This document shows positions 32,465-42,319 of a DNA stretch of 64,000 bases, piece after piece. Position numbers and translations under genes: made by a program. Positions within the stretch are counted from its first letter, which is position 1. The number at the start of each line of letters is the position of its first letter. Source of the stretch: Agrypnia vestita (taxonomy: Eukaryota > Arthropoda > Insecta > Trichoptera > Phryganeidae); NCBI GenBank assembly GCA_016648135.1, contig JADDOH010007964.1, positions 1-64,000 of the forward strand. Direction: 5' to 3'. The notes below the pieces were generated by a model. That model ran no database searches. It saw only the letters and a list, made by a program, of their open reading frames with translations, and was not told where the DNA came from.

Positions 32465-32640
32465 CTGGCTCTAGTGTGGTAGACAGAATAAAGAAAGGAG
32501 TACTGAGATGGTTTGGTCATGCAAAACGTATCAGTGAGGAAAGGATGGTTAAGAAAACGTAAGAGGCGAGTGCTGAAGGAAAAGGAACAGAGGGCGACTG
32601 CGAAAGACCTGGTTACTTTCCAGTATAGTTTACAACGAAA
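32465..32640 (+). pseudogene. LINE reverse transcriptase C-terminal tail
   Basis: The plus strand reads VVDRIKKGVLRWFGHAKRIS, then EERMVKKTYEASAEGKGTEG, then a DCERPGYF-like end. The LRWFGHxxRxSEERxVK motif is the conserved C-terminus of an insect non-LTR RT family; the copy at 21745-21940 is homologous. A T deletion separates the end of the motif from a GRPRRTW-like tail. The minus ORF 32362-32754 is a shadow of this. Confidence 0.75.
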
Positions 32641-32818
32641 AAAGTGATTTACATTTGATACATTTTTCTTTGAATTGCGTGCTCGAATATCTCTATTTAA
32701 GGTGGAATTTTTTGTTACATTTGGACATGAGAAGTGCCAACATAAGACACGCAATCGGCATAAAGCCCCTACTCCTATTAAAAAATCATAAATGAGGTAG
32801 CTTGGACATGGGCGAATA

Positions 32819-33046
32819 ATGCCAGAGGAACTAATACCAAGACTATCCTCTTGGCAACCCCGGAAGGATGGTGACTGGTGGGTCCCAGATTATTCTGGGA
32901 GAATCAACAAAGAAGTGCCTGAAAACATTACGGATCTGGATTGGTTCTCATGGAATATAGAAGCACCTAGTCAAGTTGCTGGGCCCCCGACCCTACTAGG
33001 ACAAGGGGATAAAGGTGATGATGATGATGGCAAATTGTTATCTTGA
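32819..33046 (+). CDS. ORF with acidic tail, unrecognised
   Basis: 75 codons with a protein-like composition: Trp-rich (SSWQPRKDGDWWVPDYSGR), then KEVPENITDLDWFSWNIEAP, then a Gly/Asp-rich end (GQGDKGDDDDGK). The frame is also open a few codons upstream of the ATG. It could be an exon or part of a retroelement ORF 180 bp downstream of a LINE tail. Moderate GC content. No family is recognised. Confidence 0.3.
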   Translation: MPEELIPRLSSWQPRKDGDWWVPDYSGRINKEVPENITDLDWFSWNIEAPSQVAGPPTLLGQGDKGDDDDGKLLS

Positions 33047-33049
33047 TAT

Positions 33050-33770
33050 GCAAAAATTCCACATTTTATACTTAGAGTACTAGGGATGAAGCACGGCTCC
33101 GTACGGAACATTGACCTAATCAAGAACGAGAGAAACTTCGGACTTTTTCGTGAGTTTGCCAGGACTTGGATTTCGCGCTGGGAGCTGCTTCAAGGGTAAT
33201 TTCTCTATAGACTGTAGACCCGTGGTGCTCTGCTTTTAAGTGGGATCCTTGTCTTGTCTTTCCCTATTAGGGAGTGTGTCCTTTCTCCAGACGTCCCCTC
33301 ACTGTCCTCCTTCCCACGCAAATTCTATATTTACTCTTTTACCACGATCTATTGTCATATTTTAAATGAAACTTCCATATCTATGTTTGCTATATGTTAT
33401 CTTGCTGATTTATTTTTACCAGTATTTTATGCTTCTTTGATAATTTACAATAAAGTGTGTTATGTGAAGGAGGTAGAGTGCATGGACTATTGCAGGACTC
33501 TCCGGGTCGCAGCCGCCCTTTACCCGACGTGACACGGAGATGGCCTTTAGAGAAAAAAATTGTCAACCTGGCGACGTATGAGTAGGACCTATATGGGAGC
33601 TTTCGCTCATAAAACGGTCCTGGGAATGCAGTGGGTATCCATTCACTTACAGTACTATTTGAATTACGAGAACAAAAGACTTTAAATCCGAGTGTCAGTG
33701 AAAGGTTTAAGATGCGACATATACAACACTATAACAATGAGCAAATATAATAATAATAACAATTTGAAAT
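33050..33770. other. Mixed-composition stretch, no gene called
   Basis: ORF 33254-33532 (92 codons) has no motif. The stretch 33490-33600 is GC-richer (CCGGGTCGCAGCCGCCC). Nothing is assignable. Confidence 0.35.
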
Positions 33771-33772
33771 TG

Positions 33773-34429
33773 TATACAGGGTTATTTGGAAAAAAATAAT
33801 AACCTCGCAGGGCTATGTTACTGCCTTGATTATGAATCGAAAATGTACAAGCTATCATGACCTAATATCAATAGTTATGGAGATATGCGACATCAAAGTT
33901 TGCATTTTTTTTCAATATTTCTGACTTATTTTTTGTAAAACGTTGGAGTAACATTACAGTAACTTATATCGATTACAAAAAATTTATTCGTTTCAATACA
34001 AGTTAAATAAAATGATAACAACCCTGAAAAATTTACAATTGGAATTCGGAGGTTTTTATTATTTTATTTGACTTTAATAAAAGAGAATGAATTTTTCATA
34101 TTCGATATACGTTACTATAATGATAGTCTAACGTTTTAAAAAAAATAAGTCAGAAATATTGAAAAAAAATTGCAAACATTGATGTCGCATATCTCCATAA
34201 CTATTGATATTAGGTCATAACAGCTTGAACATTTTCGAGTTACTATAATGATAGTCTAACGTTTTACAAAAAATAAGTCAGAAATATTGAAAAAAATTGC
34301 AAACTTTGATGTCGCATATCTCCATAACTATTGATATTAGGTCATAACAGCTCGAACATTTTCGACTCATAATCAAGGCAGGAATATAATCCTGGGGGGT
34401 TATTAATGTTTTCCAAATAACCCTGTATA
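33773..34429. mobile_element. FB2 foldback element, copy C, with internal tandem duplication
   Basis: It begins TATACAGGGTTATTTGGAAA and ends AAATAACCCTGTATA. The right arm contains a 127-bp direct duplication (34112-34238 and 34239-34365, both starting GTTACTATAATGATAG). The arms are otherwise FB2 with CATCAAAGTTTGCA and TAATATCAATAG. The minus ORF 34278-34511 is a reading of it. Confidence 0.85.
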
Positions 34430-34505
34430 AATAAATGAAAACCATGTAAGTCCTCTTTCGAAGGCCCTGCCGACGTCCATATGTTACCGATATTTCATCA
34501 GACAT
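34430..34505 (-). mobile_element. PLE-like fragment, possible hammerhead-like boxes
   Basis: On the minus strand it has GUCUGAUGAAAUAUCGGUAA and, about 40 bases further, CUUCGAAAGAGG. CUGAUGA and GAAA are both present but the long intervening sequence does not pair clearly, so I do not call a ribozyme. Confidence 0.3.
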
Positions 34506-34589
34506 TTGCACTCTTATTCAGCACCGTGCATGTGGGTGTTACAACATTACAAATGGACTAATTACGTTTATTAATTAACTTATGTTCGG

Positions 34590-34740
34590 ATCGCTTTGTC
34601 GCGCCGGGAGCCCGGGCCCGCACGGCTCGGCGATCGATCAAGGGAGCGCGGCATCCGTCTTGCAAGGGGGCTGACCACACGGCCATTAGTCACCCTGTAT
34701 CGAACTATTTAACCCTTCGTGCGGTATCGAACGCAAAAAT
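34590..34740. other. GC-rich patch
   Basis: A short GC-rich patch (GTCGCGCCGGGAGCCCGGGC, CGGCTCGGCGATCGATCA) lies in AT-rich surroundings. It has no ORF or RNA fold I can name. Confidence 0.4.
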
Positions 34741-35670
34741 GCCTCAACGGATTTAAAGATACCCAGAAATACATGAGCAGTAGACGGACGCCATCACCGA
34801 CATCACAAACACAAATAGCTGGATTAACTCTTAAAAGACTGTGCTAAAAAATATCTTCGGGAACGGTGGTGTAACACAGCGTTACCTGATTAAAAACCGG
34901 CATAGTTTTTAATATGTGATAAAATAGACATATATAAGATACAGATAAGAAGGTTCTTTTATATAATTATGTAAGATAAAATACATATCTGCATTATTTT
35001 AGTAAATTATTATAAAATCGTGGCATATCGAATTTGCATGCGCTTCCGCTGACATACCATTACCAATTGAATTCAACGACACGGTCGCTATGTCGCCTGC
35101 GCTCCGTCTTTGTCTAACACATGTTACGCGAATCTACCGTACTCTTTCGATATTGTTTTCGCTTTCACCGAAACCCAAGCAACCGCCATCTCTGTCCTAC
35201 ATGAAATGTGTGATATTGTCGTGCTCTTTCTTGCTCGATTTAACTGCGATGAGCAACATTCTTCTCTCTTTTACACACTGACCGAAAATATGAGAGTGAT
35301 GAATAAATATTATTTAATGAAAAAATCCGTACATTCGTAACGTTTAAATTAGTCATTTTGGTGTGAAAATGTCTATCCGATGATTACAAAAAATGTGACG
35401 TTTTAGTATTCGTAAATAAGGTAGATATTTCATATTTTCTATGATATGTAGACCTACGTTACATCACCGACACACAGGAGTTAATGCTGGATGAACTGGA
35501 GAGTACGGAATGAAGGCAACACTGAGGGAAGTAGTGCTTGTGTATGAATAAACGCAGCTTTCACATGATTGTTTAACAAAATGTGTTAAAATGGACAGCG
35601 CTAGATAACCAAGGTATTCAATTATATTAATTTTTTATGTATCCACACAATAACATGAATGATATGTATT
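34741..35670. other. No recognised gene
   Basis: Two overlapping ORFs (35090-35281 and 35110-35340) in different frames have no motif. The rest is AT-rich. Confidence 0.45.
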
Positions 35671-35676
35671 GTTGTA

Positions 35677-35799
35677 TTAGCTGTAACCCGTCAAAAATGA
35701 CCTAGGTTTACATGTCAGTTACGGACGTTACAAAAACTGAAAAAAAATGATAGTAAAGATACGGACGTTACACAGCCAACGAAATTATTCTTATTGGGA
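35677..35799 (-). mobile_element. Helitron-like element (H2 type), complete short copy
   Basis: Minus strand: A|TCCCAATAAGAATAATTTCG start, then the GTAACGTCCGTA block, then hairpin-derived TCATTTTTGACGGG and TTACAGCTAA|T. At 123 bp it is the shortest complete copy. Confidence 0.7.
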
Positions 35800-35899
35800 T
35801 GCCTTTTTCGCTAGCGAAATCTTTATTGAAACAGAAAGTTTACAGAAAAAAATAGTTATGAACTCTTGTCTACTCTCTTATCCAAATTTTAAAAGTTAA

Positions 35900-36520
35900 G
35901 ATAAATTAGAAAGACTCACAGAGACGAAGCTATTTTTATAGAAAACTTTTATAATAATCGATAAAAGGTGGCCCAGGGCTTATGACCTGTGAGAGTTGGC
36001 TTTAGTGATCACTTTAAATAATGTGACGTTCACAATTCCACCGTAAGAAAATGTACAATTATCAAATTTGTTTATATACTCTAAATCAGTTTCTTTCATA
36101 TATTTGAATGGGCTATGCTAGAGACATCTATAGTCCTTCCCAAGAGATATACATAGATTTCGCAGTCAGTAATAATGCCTCTATATTTTTTTAAAAGTGG
36201 AAAATTCTTACGAATTATTTAAAATGTAGGTTCCCTAGAATACGCCTGAAAATTATAATTTCAATTTTCTTTAACTTCTTATATAGACTTGTATGTATTT
36301 TTGACAAAATTTTTATATCGATGTTCTGAGAACATAATTATTGCATTTTGTCTACAGAGGGATAATTAATTATAGAAGTCTCACAGAGATGAAGCTATAT
36401 TTGTGGGAAACGTGTATGGAAGAAATAGCTTCCTGTCTGTGAGACTTCCATAATTTGTCTTAATTAATTATAGTCCTGCGGACATAATCCAATAATTGTG
36501 TTCTGAGAACATTCATATAA
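35900..36520 (+). mobile_element. FB1 repeat: head-to-tail unit followed by inverted end
   Basis: One arm (ACTCACAGAGACGAAGCTAT, from about 35917) leads through CTTATGACCTGTGAGAGTTG, TTTAGTGATCACTTTA, the middle with CCCTAGAATACGCCTGAAAA to a junction (CAGAGGGATAATTAATTATA) and then a second arm start in the same orientation (GTCTCACAGAGATGAAGCTA, 36385). The repeat period is about 470 bp. After about 35 bases it flips to the inverse (AGCTTCCTGTCTGTGAGACT) and ends in TTAATTAATTATAGTCC. So one copy shows both tandem and inverted joints. Confidence 0.7.
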
Positions 36521-36529
36521 AAATATTGC

Positions 36530-37060
36530 TAAATTTTACCGTTTTTTTATATTTAAAAAATTATAGAGACCTAAAAGGTCTGTAGATAACCTTTGACATA
36601 ACAATTCGATATAATAATTTAATAATTATAAGGACACAAAGTCATTTGTTATATTTAGCCGAGTTTAGCATTTTTGTCAATTCGATTTTGAAATTGTTGG
36701 TAGTCAATTGTTTAGTATAGTGTGGTAGGTCGTTGTATAATTTTAAACCATTACAAATAGGTCGTGATTGTCCTGTTATTCTTTTAGCTTGGGTGATGCG
36801 CTAGTTTTGAGCCGTTCTAGTGTGTGTTTATGATTTTCGTGTATTTTGTGTAATTTAATGTCTTCTCTCTTATCTTGTATTTAGCCATTTGCTAGCTTGT
36901 CTGTTCTTCTGTACATCCATAACTAGAACCTGCGTAATATAAATTTGCTGTTATTTAAAATTTAATTACGAAAATATTGGCACTTTAAAAATGATTGAAA
37001 TTATCATTGAAAGATTTGGCAGATACTTCGTGGTGCAGCATTATAATTTAAAATATCTTT
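36530..37060. other. No recognised gene
   Basis: AT-rich. 36700-36930 has a TG/T-rich composition like a reversed LINE reading but I cannot translate it convincingly. Confidence 0.4.
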
Positions 37061-37132
37061 TACTTTACTTTGTAATACACACACACACACACACACGCGC
37101 ACACAATATGAGTTATTAAATTACAACTATAG

Positions 37133-37163
37133 TTTCGAGAGGAGCAGTCCCTCTCATCATCAG
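37133..37163 (-). ncRNA. Hammerhead ribozyme core in PLE
   Basis: Minus strand: CUGAUGA (37163-37157), stem II GAGAGG/CCUCUC (6 bp perfect, 7-base loop), GAAA (37136-37133), then CUAUA and triplet GUU. Upstream UAC pairs with the following GUA. All core bases are intact. Confidence 0.75.
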
Positions 37164-37310
37164 GTATAGATAATAACTAACTTAAATACAAAATTTATCA
37201 ATCTAATTGGGTAGGTCAGGGGGGTCAGGGGGGCGCGCGGCAGGGAAGGGTATTTTTTTCGCCGAACAGTTCTAGGAGTGGTGAAGTGGACTGAAATGTG
37301 ATATCATTTA

Positions 37311-37511
37311 TTAATGTGTTTTAGAATTTAAATTTTTTAGGATTTCAACGGTTTCCAAAGTATTCATTATCCATTCTCTATGAGGAACCGAGTGCAGTAA
37401 TTTTAATTTTTGACTATCAAAAGAATGATTGGTTTTAATTATATGATTGGCAAATTCGGAGAAATTATTTTTTAAGCAGCGGCGATATTCTTTTATGCGT
37501 GTAGTTGTCAT
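37311..37511 (-). pseudogene. PLE GIY-YIG endonuclease C-terminal part
   Basis: Reading TRIKEYRRCLKNNFSEFANH, IIKTNHSFD, LLHSVPHREWIMNTLETVEI, LKNLNSKTH: the R-x-KEH...C...NFSxxAxHxxxxNHxFD...ExxExxEI pattern of the PLE-type GIY-YIG domain after the catalytic Tyr residues. The N-terminal half is missing, so this is a 3' fragment. It lies upstream of the hammerhead on the same strand, as in PLEs. Confidence 0.85.
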
Positions 37512-37602
37512 TTAATAACTCATATTGTGTGTGTGTATTACAAAGTAAAGTACAACATATTTTTTAAATTATGATTGAAATTATTTATCCGGCTTATCGA
37601 AA

Positions 37603-37797
37603 TTAAAACAGCCGCGAGTAATTTGGCATTATTTTTGTGCCGCCATGGGCCGCCATATTGGGCCCGATTTTAAAAAATAAACAAAAGACAGTCGAAGCAA
37701 AGAGCCAATGAATGGCTCCCCCGTAGAGGGACCGTATCGAGATGTATTGGGGAGTCAATGTTAAAAATTGAGAAATTCGACACGACCAATTATTCAC
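37603..37797 (-). CDS. Short ORF, doubtful
   Basis: A 64-codon ORF in a slightly GC-richer segment with GCCGCCATGGGCCGCCATAT on the opposite strand. No motif; probably chance. Confidence 0.1.
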   Translation of the reverse strand: MNNWSCRISQFLTLTPQYISIRSLYGGAIHWLFASTVFCLFFKIGPNMAAHGGTKIMPNYSRLF

Positions 37798-37994
37798 GAA
37801 TGCACAAAAAACCTTGAGCCGGCCGGTTGAATCTTGCGGGCGATCGTTGCATTTTTGAACGTCAAAGTTCAGACCTCCATCAAGTTATAACTATTATAAA
37901 AATCACATCTTAAAGGTACAATTGATTCGAGGTTTTATACCTTTGTAATATTTCCTTGATTAAAAAAAGATTCTATAATTATATAATAAAAATT

Positions 37995-38066
37995 AACTTA
38001 GTTTTAACCACTTTTGTATTGAAAATATCAACATGATTCAGAGCCCATGGCCCCTTCGTCAGGATA
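37995..38066 (-). mobile_element. PLE pLTR with near-intact hammerhead
   Basis: Minus strand: GUAUC, CUGACGA (38062-38056), a stem II with GGGGCC/GGGCUC, GAAU in place of GAAA, CAU, triplet GUU, then GAUAU. GUAUC and GAUAU pair over five bases. One base of the core (A to U) is changed. Similar sequences lie at 23105 and 23445. Confidence 0.6.
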
Positions 38067-38454
38067 CAATTTTACGACTATACTATCAAATTACATTAAA
38101 AAATCGAAGTATAGATAATCAACATGTAGAAAAAATTATATATGGAAAATGAATAATAATAAAGTACATACCTACTTAACATGTAAATAAGTTTTAAAGA
38201 TAACTATTTGAAAAAAGGACCTGGTTGTTAATAATATTCAATATTAACACTTTTTCTTATTTCCAAAATTTCTAATTTATCAAACTGTGATTCTATATAA
38301 TTTGTATGTAAAATTTTTAAACCCCTATTAATATCATAAGAAGCATCCATAGCCAAAAGATGGTTAAATTTTGAAGTAAGAGTTAAAGAACACTAAAAAA
38401 ATAATAATAAATAAATAATAATAATTAAGGTGTTTCAATAGCAATAATTATTCC

Positions 38455-38845
38455 GAATATGTGTTTCACATATGTGTTGTAATTAATATTAGCGACACCG
38501 GCGTCCAAAGCTTTTTCATTCCCTTAATTAAATTCAGATGTCACTAATGAGGTATCTATATTATTGGAATTATTTTATAGCAATTTCCCTTATACTTGCA
38601 ATGAAGATCCACAGAATTATTAACATTTCACTAGAATACGCCTGAAAACAATTTTCAATTTTTTAATTCATTTTTAGACCAATTTTTTATATTCAGAACA
38701 CACTACTGGATTTTATCCCAGGGGACATCATTAATCACGATATATTAGAGATGTCCCATAGAGACGAAATTATATTTTTTTTATGGAAAGTAGATATGGA
38801 AGATGTTCATAAGGCTTACGACCTATGGTAAGGCTCGTTTGCTGC
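38455..38845 (+). mobile_element. FB1 repeat, middle-to-arm copy
   Basis: The order is middle first (CCAAAGCTTTTTCATTCCCT, CAGATGTCACTAATGAGG, CACTAGAATACGCCTGAAAA), then the TATTCAGAACACACTACTGG joint, CATCATTAATCA, then the arm (GATGTCCCATAGAGACGAAA, CTTACGACCTATGGTAAGGC). This is the circularly permuted order compared with 55700-56110. Confidence 0.75.
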
Positions 38846-39038
38846 TGCCTTTGCTTTAATAACAATGTTTGTTAGACTTCGATTATATGTAGTTCTTATT
38901 GTTTTAGATACTCGTGACAATATTATACATGGAGTACACATTTTAATAAAGTTCTCCACTACGTTTTTGGCTTATTCTTGGGTTATTTAAGTATTTAAAA
39001 AAATACGTAATATATGAAACATTTTCACACAATACAGA

Positions 39039-39061
39039 CGTGAGTTCCTGCCCATCATCAG
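39039..39061 (-). other. Decayed hammerhead of PLE type
   Basis: Minus strand: UUCAC-CUGAUGA-UGGGCAGGAACUCACGUCU, then GUAUU where GAAAC is expected, then GUGUGAA. UUCAC and GUGAA pair perfectly as stem I, so the closing stem outlived the core. Confidence 0.45.
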
Positions 39062-39279
39062 GTGAATTGGCACCCGTCAATAGGGACCTGCCATTGTGTT
39101 CTGATTGAGTTATCCCGGTGATGTATGGCCGACACGATGGGCCATCTATCTGGATCGGTTGGGGGAAGAACGACCCATTCAATTCTGATCACTCCCAAGC
39201 AGACACACATGCAACAAGAATTCCTACATATATTACATTCTTCTTCGATATTTATTACTTTTTTTGTTTTTAAATTTCT

Positions 39280-39530
39280 ATTATATTATGTTTTTCTTAT
39301 GCTTCTGCTTTTTATATAGGTACTTGCTTTTTACTTTATATTTTATTTATCTTATCTTTATATATTTGTATCTGTATTTTAAGTGTTTTCTTTCCTCTTT
39401 ATGTCATTATTATGTTTACATGTTATTTTTATTTTATTTAAACTGTATATTCTGTTGATGTACACTTTACCTATCTGTTGTAAAAGCCCTATAGGGCGTC
39501 AATTAATAAAAAAATAAAAAAATAAGAAAT
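39280..39530 (+). mobile_element. LINE 3' UTR and tail
   Basis: T-rich sequence ends with CTGTTGTAAAAGCCCTATAG, the perfect palindrome GCCCTATAGGGC (39486-39497), CGTCAATTAATAAA and an A-rich tail. This is the usual jockey-like LINE 3' end. The ORFs 39125-39319 and 39264-39458 (Phe/Leu-rich) are readings of this UTR. Confidence 0.55.
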
Positions 39531-39839
39531 AATAACAAAATAACTTTGTGGTAACATTATTTATTTCAATAAAAATAAAACGCTTTATATAAAATTATCA
39601 TTATTGACCAATCGTGTAGTCCCTTTCAATCTCTATTACAGGTAACAATATTTAAGTGAATATTCCGTGTCTATTTATAGTTACTTAGTTGTAGCACTCA
39701 TAGTTTGAATGTTTAAAGCTCATTATCTCAAAACTACTTCAATATTACTGAGTTTTACCTCTAAAGGGACGATATTCATTGAATAGGCAACATGTTTCGG
39801 AACCAATGATATTAAGGCATGACAATGACCTCAAGTTTT

Positions 39840-39960
39840 CTGGGATATTCTGCCGTGTATGTCTGACCTCTCTAGCCGACGTTTCGGATCCCATTGCAGG
39901 GTCCATCATCAGGGCTGACGCGATGAGTATGTGTTGATGTTAAGGTCAACTATTGGCTCG
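39840..39960 (-). mobile_element. PLE-like terminal repeat, GACGTTTCGG family, best copy
   Basis: It contains CTGGGATATTCTGCCGTGTA, CTCTCTAGCCGACGTTTCGG and the hammerhead. Related copies lie at 9955-10110, 17245-17400 and 49831-49925 (opposite orientation). Another GACGTTTCGG-like piece (ATCCGAAACGTCGGCC) follows inverted near 39993. Confidence 0.6.
39874..39916 (-). ncRNA. Complete minimal hammerhead ribozyme
   Basis: Minus strand: AGCC (39916-39913), CUGAUGA (39912-39906), stem II GGACCC/GGGAUCC with one bulge, GAAA (39885-39882), C, cleavage triplet GUC (39880-39878), GGCU (39877-39874). AGCC and GGCU pair as a 4-bp stem I. Core, stem II, stem I and a permitted triplet are all present. 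Confidence 0.8.
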
Positions 39961-40369
39961 CAATACCGTACCGAAATCTCATCACCTCACATCCGAAACG
40001 TCGGCCAAAGTGGTCGGATTGATAAAAAACAAATATGTGCGCGGTACAGCTTATATACGCGATACGTTGATCTTTCGAACTCTCGAGAAGATTCTTTACT
40101 TTTCTTGAGTTTAGGAGGAGGTTTTAGACTATTTCAGGCGTTTTCCGATTGTTGTAGATAATTCTAGAGTGCTGTGGGCTGTTCTAGAACATTGCATAGC
40201 GTCGTTCCAAAGTGACGTATTACAAGTAATTCGGACAGTGCGCAATTCCTTCTGCCAACCATAATTTTGTTACAATATGTTAAAAGCGATGGTACGCGAT
40301 ATCTGCGATTGGCCATCTTGTCGGGTTGACAAAATAAAAAATTGGTTACATTATTATTGAAATTTCACC

Positions 40370-40535
40370 TGAAACGGCGCAAGGACTCGGCTCCTTGACA
40401 AGGAGGATGCGTAACAGATTTCCCGCTGCCATCCCGGCGGGACGCGGACCCTCATCCCGGGCCCCCCACCCCGCGGCCGCCCATAAATCACCGCGCCACT
40501 GATCACGTGATGCTAAACGCTGCTCAGACAATGTA
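40370..40535. other. GC-rich patch
   Basis: A sharply GC-rich block (CATCCCGGCGGGACGCGGAC, CCCGGGCCCCCCACCCCGCG) has a short minus ORF (40346-40531) of no recognised family. Its function is unknown. Confidence 0.35.
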
Positions 40536-40735
40536 ATAATTATGATTTATCTCGCGTGCCCATTGTTGTGAGCGGAACATTTGTTACTATTGATTAAATA
40601 GCTGTTGCCATGTACGATTCGGTTATTGTTAATTTATTGGGTTAATTAATTTAGAGGTTTGCGATACATCCGAGGCGAGAGTACCCGCAAATGTACTCGC
40701 TCGATAAGTCAGGGGTGGCCTTTATAAAGATGAAT

Positions 40736-40940
40736 TGTGGGGTGTAAAAGCAAAGGCATCAATACCCAAAAAAATTCAATGCAGTCATCGAGGATTACAA
40801 GTTTAGCCTATTATTCATTGGAAACATGATTTTGGAAGGGATAGATTCATTACATCTAGAATTCAGTACATTTTAAATCAGTGACTGTTTTTAAAACATT
40901 TTTTTTTTGAATATGGCTGCCTTTGCTTTTATATCCCACA
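40736..40940. mobile_element. R5 foldback element, complete copy
   Basis: 205 bp with 23-bp inverted ends matching at 21 of 23 positions (TGTGGGGTGTAAAAGCAAAG / inverse of CTTTGCTTTTATATCCCACA). Internal GAGGATTACAAG and TTTGGAAGGGATAGAT are shared with 12693-12880. No coding. No clear target-site duplication. Confidence 0.75.
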
Positions 40941-41072
40941 ATTATCAATAAATTTGATTATTTCATCCAGTGACGTTAATACGAATATCATGAATATCTC
41001 TTTTCTTAATTTTACTATATATATTTTTAATTTGCTATTTTCTTAAGTTATTGCTCTTTTCTTAATTTGCTA

Positions 41073-41078
41073 TGCACA

Positions 41079-41109
<31 letters not shown>

Positions 41110-41115
41110 TTCCTT
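41073..41115. repeat. (TA)n and poly-T tract
   Basis: About 13 TA units directly followed by ten or more Ts. Simple sequence. Confidence 0.9.
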
Positions 41116-41879
41116 ATTTTTTCTTAATTTGCTTAAAATTTTTAACTTTCTACTGAAAATTTCTTTTTTTTCGTTGTTTTCGTTTTTAATCTCTTATGTT
41201 TATAAAGTGAATAATATTTAGTAATAGTGTAACATTCAATTGTAAAAATGAACCTACAGACAAACGTTTTTTTAGACGTTTTGTGGGACTAAATATTATA
41301 AAATGTAAATAAAATAAATAGAAAATTAAATAAAAAAAAAATGAAAATGAGCATACTCAGAATAATGAACAAGTCAAAAATTTTGTTGGTTATCAAATTT
41401 ATTCTCCTAGTCTCGGAATTAAATATCCTTAAGGTATCTCAAAAAAATTTAGATTATATATAGAGAACAATAGGGTATCCAGTAAAGTAATTAAGGAAAG
41501 TTTTGAAGGTCGTGGAATGAAACAGCGCTTGTTGCATTGTAAATGTTTATTTCTCTCAGAGTTAAGCTCCGGGAGCTAGTGAAAGTGCACAAGTAAGGAA
41601 ACAAAACTAGAGTAATGAAATGACTGTCTGACCGACTGATGCAAGGTCGGAGTGTATACAGCCCGCTGACTCTTTGTTCGTTCCCCTTCCAGTTGGCAAA
41701 TCTGACTGACCGATGGACTTTGAATGTCTGGTTTACTTAGGTCAGCTGATCCTGACAAGGAAACAATTGGACAGGGTAAATTAGGTAGTGCGATGTCCTT
41801 TGGTCAATGCTTCCAAATACTGGGCAATCCCCATGCTGGTAAGACTGCTGATGCTATGCGGACATTATGTTATAAAAAA

Positions 41880-42312
41880 ATTGTTTGTCTGAATAATCCA
41901 ACTTTTTCTGAATTTGCAAATAATTTTTTAAAAAATGATCACGATTTTCTATTTTACACATAAATAATTTTGGTCTGAAATTAAATAATTTAGAATCATT
42001 AAAAATTAGTAACGCATGTATAAGAAAACAATATTATTAATAATCAATTAAATTTTACTACTAGTCTAATTCTAAAAAATTTTCCAATAATTTTGTGTAA
42101 TCAAGAACTTCAGCAATAATATTCAAAAATAATATTTTAAATAATTTTGAAAACCAAAACCAAATAAATAATTTTGACATAATAAAACACCCTGACGATG
42201 AAAAGGTTTTACCGACACATGTAGGTGTGATGAATAAATATATAAGTAGATTAAAACAAATAATAAAATAAATTTTCAAAATGTCAAAGTTACTTAACCA
42301 ATTTAAAAAAAA
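41880..42312 (+). pseudogene. PLE 3' end: GIY-YIG C-terminus plus pLTR
   Basis: Plus strand: NNPTFSEFANNFLKNDHDF, then a frameshift and stops over the part matching GLKSNNLESLEITKAY of the 9.6-9.9 kb copy. It continues into a decayed hammerhead (42186-42226) and the tail ending CTTAACCAATTTAAA. It is the plus-oriented sister of 9408-9926 and more decayed. ORFs 41724-41963, 42061-42279 and the start of 42281-42547 read across it. Confidence 0.75.
42186..42226 (+). ncRNA. Decayed hammerhead in PLE
   Basis: ACACC-CUGACGA (core 42192-42198), stem II, then GACA in place of GAAA, CAU, triplet GUA and GGUGU. ACACC and GGUGU form a perfect 5-bp stem I. The single core change A to C should inactivate it. 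Confidence 0.65.
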
Positions 42313-42319
42313 CGGTAAT

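Larger units (their letters stand above)
37065..37555 (-). mobile_element. PLE fragment with inverted ends
   Basis: The left end (TTTACTTTGTAATACACACA, AATATGAGTTATTAAATTAC) and the right end (AGTTGTCATTTAATAACTCA, TATTACAAAGTAAAGTAC) are inverted copies. Between them on the minus strand come a GIY-YIG C-terminal ORF and then a hammerhead. An (AC)n tract of about 28 bases lies in the left end and a shorter one in the right. Confidence 0.7.

Noticed and set aside
32362..32754. 130-codon minus ORF
   Set aside because: Antisense of the LINE RT tail at 32465-32640 extended by AT-rich flanks.
34440..34505. Hammerhead with long stem II
   Set aside because: Both boxes exist but the ~40-base interval does not fold into a convincing stem by eye.
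39264..39458. Membrane-protein-like ORF rich in Phe and Leu
   Set aside because: T-rich 3' UTR of a LINE translates to Phe/Leu runs; there are no other signs of coding.
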